Origin: Pseudomonas versuta
Lineage (GTDB): Bacteria; Pseudomonadota; Gammaproteobacteria; Pseudomonadales; Pseudomonadaceae
Direction of reading: 5' to 3'
DNA: 64,000 bases
Assembly: GCF_001294575.1 (NCBI RefSeq)
Contig: NZ_CP012676.1
Location: 1,364,001 to 1,428,000 of the forward strand
Position 1 is the stretch's first letter, and every line of letters begins with the position of its first letter. A program made the translations under genes and the position numbers. Of this stretch, positions 59,739 through 64,000 are shown piece by piece. The notes beneath the pieces were generated by a model that saw only the letters and a program-made list of their open reading frames with translations, made no database searches and was not told where the DNA came from.

Positions 59739-59882
59739 GTGCCCGTGACCCACCAGTCCGAAGATCGAAGGCAGGTTCTAGGCACCTCGCCGCCGAGGTA
59801 GCCAGAGCATCCACGATAATAAAAAGAGGACTGGCTGCATGAACTCTGCCCAGCAACTGAATCGTGCAGCGAGGCTTCGACC

Positions 59883-60863
59883 ATGCGTGCAATGATCGGC
59901 TATCTGGTTTGCCTGATTGTCGCGGCAACCGTCGTTTTTACCTTCACTCCCCATCCCGCTGCTTCTCTGGACTCTGCGCAGTTGCGCCCGGACCGCCTGC
60001 AAATCAACGGCATGCTGTATCTGGATCAGCGCGTGGTAGCGGTGGGGGAGCGCGGCAATATTTTGCTCAGTGACGATCAGGGGCAGACCTGGCAGTCCGC
60101 GGTGGTCAAGCCACAACGTGACTTGACCCTCACCGCACTGGTGGCGCTGGCCGACAAGAGCCTGTTGGCGGTCGGTCACGATGGCTGGATTCTGCGCTCC
60201 GAAGACCAAGGCGCGAACTGGACTGAAGTGCGCCACGACGATGAAGTCGCCGAGCCTTTGCTGGGTATCTGGAACGCCGGTGGCAAGCGGGTGCTGGCAT
60301 TCGGCAGTTTTGGCAAGTTTTACCAGTCCGATGATGACGGTCGCTCCTGGCAGGCGCAGCCGCTGGAAGTCGACAGTGCCCACCTCAACGGCATGGATGG
60401 CGGTGCGGATGGCCGACGCATGCTGGTGGGCGAGCAGGGGCTGGTGATGCGCAGCGAAGATGGCGGGCGCCACTGGCAGAAGTTGCCCGGGTTCTATAAC
60501 GGTTCGCTGTTTGGCGTGGTGCGTTTGAGCCCTGATCGTTGGGTGACCTACGGCATGCGCGGCCATGTATTTGTCAGCCAGAATTTTGGTCAGAGCTGGG
60601 AGCCTGTTGAAGTGGGCAATCAGTTACCGCTCTACGGCCATGTCCTGTTGCCTAACGGCGGCGGGCTGTTGATCGTTGGGGCCGGCAGCTCATTGGTGCG
60701 TCTGGATGCCAAGGGTCATTTGGTCAGCGCCACGCGCTTGCCAGGATTGGGCACCTTGACCTCAGCGGTACTGGTGGGTGGCGAGCGGTTGCTGGTGGGC
60801 GGTGAACGTGGGGTGTTCCAGGGCTCGGATGGCAGCGTTGCTGCGTTGGCAGGTGCCAAATGA
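59883..60863 (+). CDS. YCF48/Asp-box beta-propeller exported protein
   Basis: A 326-residue protein with an N-terminal membrane anchor or signal (AMIGYLVCLIVAATVVFTFTP). It carries repeated Asp-box-like units typical of YCF48 and related beta-propellers: SDDQGQTWQ, SEDQGANWTE, SDDDGRSWQ, SEDGGRHWQ and SQNFGQSWE. Proteins of this type are regular partners of this RND-permease group with DUF1329/DUF1302. It probably acts in the periplasm as an assembly or accessory factor. Its stop overlaps the RND start in ATGA. Confidence 0.85.
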   Translation: MRAMIGYLVCLIVAATVVFTFTPHPAASLDSAQLRPDRLQINGMLYLDQRVVAVGERGNILLSDDQGQTWQSAVVKPQRDLTLTALVALADKSLLAVGHDGWILRSEDQGANWTEVRHDDEVAEPLLGIWNAGGKRVLAFGSFGKFYQSDDDGRSWQAQPLEVDSAHLNGMDGGADGRRMLVGEQGLVMRSEDGGRHWQKLPGFYNGSLFGVVRLSPDRWVTYGMRGHVFVSQNFGQSWEPVEVGNQLPLYGHVLLPNGGGLLIVGAGSSLVRLDAKGHLVSATRLPGLGTLTSAVLVGGERLLVGGERGVFQGSDGSVAALAGAK

Positions 60864-63301
60864 GCAGCGCTAAATCTGCAGTTAACCGTGTGGTTGAACG
60901 TATCGCCGATCTGTTGATCGCCTGGCGCAAAGGGCTGCTGGCGCTGTTCGTGCTGCTGACCCTGGCGCTGGGTTACAGCGCCACCCACACCCAGCTCGAC
61001 CCGGGCTTTAACAAGCAAATCCCGGTGCGCAACGAGTTCATGGTCAACTTCCTCAATTTCAGTCAGTACTTCACCGGGGCCAACCGCTTTCTGGTCAGCG
61101 TAAAGTGGAAAGGCGAGGGCGATATTTATAATCGCGAGTACCTCGAGACCCTGAACAAAGTCACCGGCGATGTGTTCTTCATCAACGGTGTCAGTCGCGC
61201 CAGTGTCACCTCCTTGTTTACGGCCAATGTGCGCTATATCGAAATTACCGAAGAAGGTTTTTTCGGCGATGTGGTGGTGCCGCCGCGCTTTACCGGATCG
61301 ACCGAAGACCTGGCGCAGGTACGCAGCAATATTGCCCGCTCGGGTCAGATCGGGCGGCTGGTGTCCAATGACCTGAAGTCGTCGATGGTGCGTGCCGACT
61401 TGCAGGATCTGGACCCGCAAACCGGCAAGCCGGTGTCCTATGCCGAGGTCGCCAAGCGCCTGGAGGACATTCGTGCCAAGTACAGCAACGATGATATCGA
61501 GATCAATATCGTCGGCTTTGCCAAGCTGGTGGGCGATGTCATTGAAGGTTTGACCACGGTGATCAGTTTCTTCGTGATTGCCTTTGTGATCACCGGGTTG
61601 ATGCTGTGGCTGTATTCCCGCTCCTGGCGCCTGACGCTGGTGGCGTTGGCCGTGGCTTTGTTGCCGGTGGTCTGGCTGCTGGGGCTGCTGCCTTTGCTGG
61701 GGCTGGGGATCGATCCGATGTCGATACTGGTGCCGTTTTTGATTTTCTCCATTGGCGTGTCCCACGCGGTGCAGATGACCAATGCCTGGAAGCAGGACGT
61801 GCTGGCCGGCAGCTCCTCGGTACAGGCCGCCCATAGTGCCTTTTGCAAGATCTTCATTCCGGGTTCGCTGGCGTTGCTGATGAACGCACTGGGCTTTGGC
61901 GTGATCATGCTGATCGACATTCCCATCGTTCATGAGCTGGGGGTGACCGCGTGTATCGGCGTGATGCTGATGATCATTACCAACAAGCTGATGCTGCCGA
62001 TCATCCTCTCCTACCTCAAGCTTGAACCCAGTGCTTTGGCCCGGGGCCTCAAGGCCGTCGGGGGCAGACATGCACTGTGGTGGCGCCTGTCGGCGCTGGC
62101 TGAGCCTAAACCGGCGCTGAGTGTATTTGTGATCAGCCTGTTGCTGCTGGGCGTGGGCGCCTACAAGGCGCGGGATCTGGCTGTGGGCGATATCGGCGTC
62201 GGGGCACCGGAGTTGCGCGCCGATTCTCGCTACAACCAGGACAATCAGAAAATCATCAACAGCTATTCCATTGGCCTGGATGTGATGTCGGTGTTTGTCC
62301 AGGTCAAAGGCATTGAAGAAGGCTGTCTGGCGCCGCAGGTGATGCGGGCGGTTGAGTCGTTCGACTTCCAGATGCGCAGCGTGCCCGGGGTGCAGTCGGT
62401 GCAAAGTGTGGCCGGCATGGGTAAAAACGTGATTGCCGGCAACAACGAAGGCAATCCTCGCTGGTCGGCGATTCCGGGTTCCGAACGCGGTTTGAGCCAG
62501 GGCGCCCGGGCTTACATGCCGGACGACGGGCTGGTGACTGAAGGCTGCCAGCGGATGCAGATTCTGGTGTTCCTGACCGACCATGAGGGGGCGACTGTCA
62601 GCCATGTGGTCAAGGAAACCCAACGCATCATTGCCGCTCTGCAAAGCCCTGAAGTGCAGTTCCTGATGGCCGGCGGCAACGTGGGCGTGATGGCGGCATC
62701 CAACGAGGCGGTCAAGCAGGCCGAGGTGGTGATGCTCGCCGCCCTGTTCGGTTCAGTGGCACTGTTTTGCTGGCTGACCTTCGGCTCGTTTCGGGCTGTG
62801 CTGTGCATTCTGGTGCCATTGGCGATTGTGGCCATTCTGTGCAACGCCTTGATGGCGACCCTGGGCATCGGCCTGAAAGTCGCCACCTTGCCAGTCATGG
62901 CGCTGGGGGTCGGGGTCGGGGTCGACTACGGGATTTATCTGTATGAGCGCATTGCCCATGAGATGGCTGACGGCAAAGACCTGCGTAACGCGTTTTACCA
63001 GGCCATGTGCCAGCGCGGTACGGCAGCGGTGTTTACCGCGCTGACCATGTCCATCGGTGTGTGCACCTGGGCCTTTGCTCCGCTCAAGTTCCAGGCCGAC
63101 ATGGGGGTGCTACTGTCTTTCATGTTCCTGGTCAACGTGCTGGGGGCGATCTTCCTGCTGCCGGCCCTGGCCGCCTGGTTCAACCTGGGACGCCCGCTGG
63201 TCAGGGTCAGGGCTGCATCTGACAACTCGGGCCACGGCACCCATGCCGGGCATTACCCGCTCAAACAGAGCGTAGCTGCGAAGGACCTCTCAAACCGTTG
63301 A
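60860..63301 (+). CDS. RND-superfamily exporter permease (MMPL/HAE3-like), paralogue 2
   Basis: An 813-residue paralogue of the protein at 41531-43942, alike over nearly the full length (both share LDPGFNKQIPVR, VRYIEITEEG, IEINIVGFAKLVGDV and GVGVGVDYGIYLYERI). It has 12 transmembrane segments and two periplasmic domains. The start overlaps the YCF48 stop by four bases, so the two are coupled. Two close copies flanking one catabolic block may export or import different steroid intermediates, or reflect a duplication. Confidence 0.88.
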   Translation: MSSAKSAVNRVVERIADLLIAWRKGLLALFVLLTLALGYSATHTQLDPGFNKQIPVRNEFMVNFLNFSQYFTGANRFLVSVKWKGEGDIYNREYLETLNKVTGDVFFINGVSRASVTSLFTANVRYIEITEEGFFGDVVVPPRFTGSTEDLAQVRSNIARSGQIGRLVSNDLKSSMVRADLQDLDPQTGKPVSYAEVAKRLEDIRAKYSNDDIEINIVGFAKLVGDVIEGLTTVISFFVIAFVITGLMLWLYSRSWRLTLVALAVALLPVVWLLGLLPLLGLGIDPMSILVPFLIFSIGVSHAVQMTNAWKQDVLAGSSSVQAAHSAFCKIFIPGSLALLMNALGFGVIMLIDIPIVHELGVTACIGVMLMIITNKLMLPIILSYLKLEPSALARGLKAVGGRHALWWRLSALAEPKPALSVFVISLLLLGVGAYKARDLAVGDIGVGAPELRADSRYNQDNQKIINSYSIGLDVMSVFVQVKGIEEGCLAPQVMRAVESFDFQMRSVPGVQSVQSVAGMGKNVIAGNNEGNPRWSAIPGSERGLSQGARAYMPDDGLVTEGCQRMQILVFLTDHEGATVSHVVKETQRIIAALQSPEVQFLMAGGNVGVMAASNEAVKQAEVVMLAALFGSVALFCWLTFGSFRAVLCILVPLAIVAILCNALMATLGIGLKVATLPVMALGVGVGVDYGIYLYERIAHEMADGKDLRNAFYQAMCQRGTAAVFTALTMSIGVCTWAFAPLKFQADMGVLLSFMFLVNVLGAIFLLPALAAWFNLGRPLVRVRAASDNSGHGTHAGHYPLKQSVAAKDLSNR

Positions 63302-63461
63302 AACAGACCGCTGAACGGGCTTGTATGGCGGTCAACATAAAGAAATACTGGGCCGCCTTTGTGCAGGGTTGACGGAACATCCCGATTCCGTGCAAAGGCA
63401 AACCGCAGGCGATAAAAACAATAATGAGGGCAGGTCTTTGAATCTGGCCCGATGCGAGGAA

Positions 63462-64000
63462 ATGTCCGTGGATACAGTGACCCTGAATCACCAAACGTTG
63501 GCCAGTCTGGGACTGGACCTGGCCGATTACGATCAAATGGTTGGCAAGTTTTATGATGGCGCGCTGGATCCCAAAGTCATGGGTCGCACCCTGTGCTCCG
63601 TGCGTGAAATGTTTGCCGCCAACTACGCCACGCTGATCCTGCGGGTACCGGATCAGCCGGATCTGGGCCTGATGATTGTGGCCGGGGACATCGAAGGTGA
63701 AGGTGAGCTGACCTACCAGACTTACCCGCAGACCAACACGCCGTTTGCCGGCCAGGCGCTGGATCAGGTGTTTACCGTAGAAGACCTGATGAGTGAGTCG
63801 GACTGGACCCACTCAGCCTATTTCAAAGCTTATTGCGGCCCGCAAAACGTTTACCACGTGATGGGCGCCGACATCTCCACCCCTGACGGTGGCAAGCTGC
63901 GCTTCCGTATCACCCGGCCCAAGACCTCGCCCAAATTTTCCAGTGCCGAACGCGCCCTGTGCAGCATGTTCTTGCCGCATCTGCGCCGCGCCCTGCACCT
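63462..64000 (+). CDS. LuxR-family regulator, N-terminal part (candidate steroid-gene activator)
   Basis: An open frame runs from ATG 63462 to the right edge (179 codons, no stop). It begins MSVDTVTLNHQTLASLGLDL and contains WTHSAYFKAYCGPQNVYHVMG and FSSAERALCSMFLPHLRRALH. The last stretch is the linker that usually precedes a LuxR-type helix-turn-helix, which would lie just outside the window. GTG 63468 is an alternative start with better GAGGA spacing. Position beside the RND operon suggests control of the palindromes at 41372, 50355 and 59721. Comamonas TeiR, a LuxR-type activator of steroid genes, is a precedent. Confidence 0.75.
   Translation, partial: MSVDTVTLNHQTLASLGLDLADYDQMVGKFYDGALDPKVMGRTLCSVREMFAANYATLILRVPDQPDLGLMIVAGDIEGEGELTYQTYPQTNTPFAGQALDQVFTVEDLMSESDWTHSAYFKAYCGPQNVYHVMGADISTPDGGKLRFRITRPKTSPKFSSAERALCSMFLPHLRRALH

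Noticed and set aside
60716..62644. 642-codon minus-strand open frame
   Set aside because: It runs antisense to the RND permease; the His/Gln-rich product reflects codon bias and not a real protein.

Overview
The window looks like a chromosomal segment of a Pseudomonas (fluorescens/putida-like). The basis is high-GC coding sequence with close-packed operons, many Pseudomonas-type REP palindromes with a RAYT gene, a SoxR-controlled MFS pump, a Pseudomonas-like DksA paralogue, and familiar protein families throughout. No rRNA, tRNA, CRISPR array or intact insertion sequence was found. All functional names rest on motif and family recognition by eye; no database search was run.

Layout. 1-2938: end of a sucrose locus (cscB partial, cscA, cscR). 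3151-6886: housekeeping or accessory enzymes (YghU-type GST, a flavin monooxygenase resembling trimethylamine monooxygenase, GNAT, GFA-type zinc protein). 7186-21894: a large divergent catabolic locus. The minus arm encodes a cupin-type phosphoglucose isomerase, KDPG-type aldolase, an AroE-like dehydrogenase, a D-2-hydroxyacid dehydrogenase, an UlaG-like lactonase and an RpiR regulator. The plus arm encodes a CUT2 sugar ABC transporter, FGGY kinase, HAD phosphatase, two SDRs, a GldA-type dehydrogenase and a GlmS-like SIS protein. A shared control region at 12160-12401 carries two copies of one operator-like element. The gene set suggests a pathway for a sugar, polyol or amino sugar that I cannot match to a described route.

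21895-28154: a decayed zone with an IS1182-type transposase remnant, a Tat-signal MmgE/PrpD protein beside a frameshifted LysR gene, an OprB porin remnant, an ArsR-type gene with an internal deletion, an intact YeeE/YedE thiosulfate-type transporter and a 5'-truncated methyltransferase. 28135-31903: MFS pump and divergent soxR with a textbook SoxR promoter, two GNATs and an AlaX-type editing protein. 31990-40979: a large Rhs toxin-like gene without a visible immunity gene, a DksA-like protein, a DUF2235 hydrolase and small conserved proteins.

41531-64000: a steroid (bile acid or sterol) C/D-ring degradation block. It contains homologues of FadE30, three further acyl-CoA dehydrogenases, EchA20, FadA6, a Rv3548c-like SDR, IpdF, a MaoC hydratase and another thiolase. 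It is flanked by two paralogous RND permeases with DUF1329, DUF1302 and YCF48 partners, and by the start of a LuxR-family regulator. An 18-bp imperfect palindrome occurs at 41372, 50306, 50355 and 59721, upstream of the operons in this block, and is a candidate operator for that regulator.
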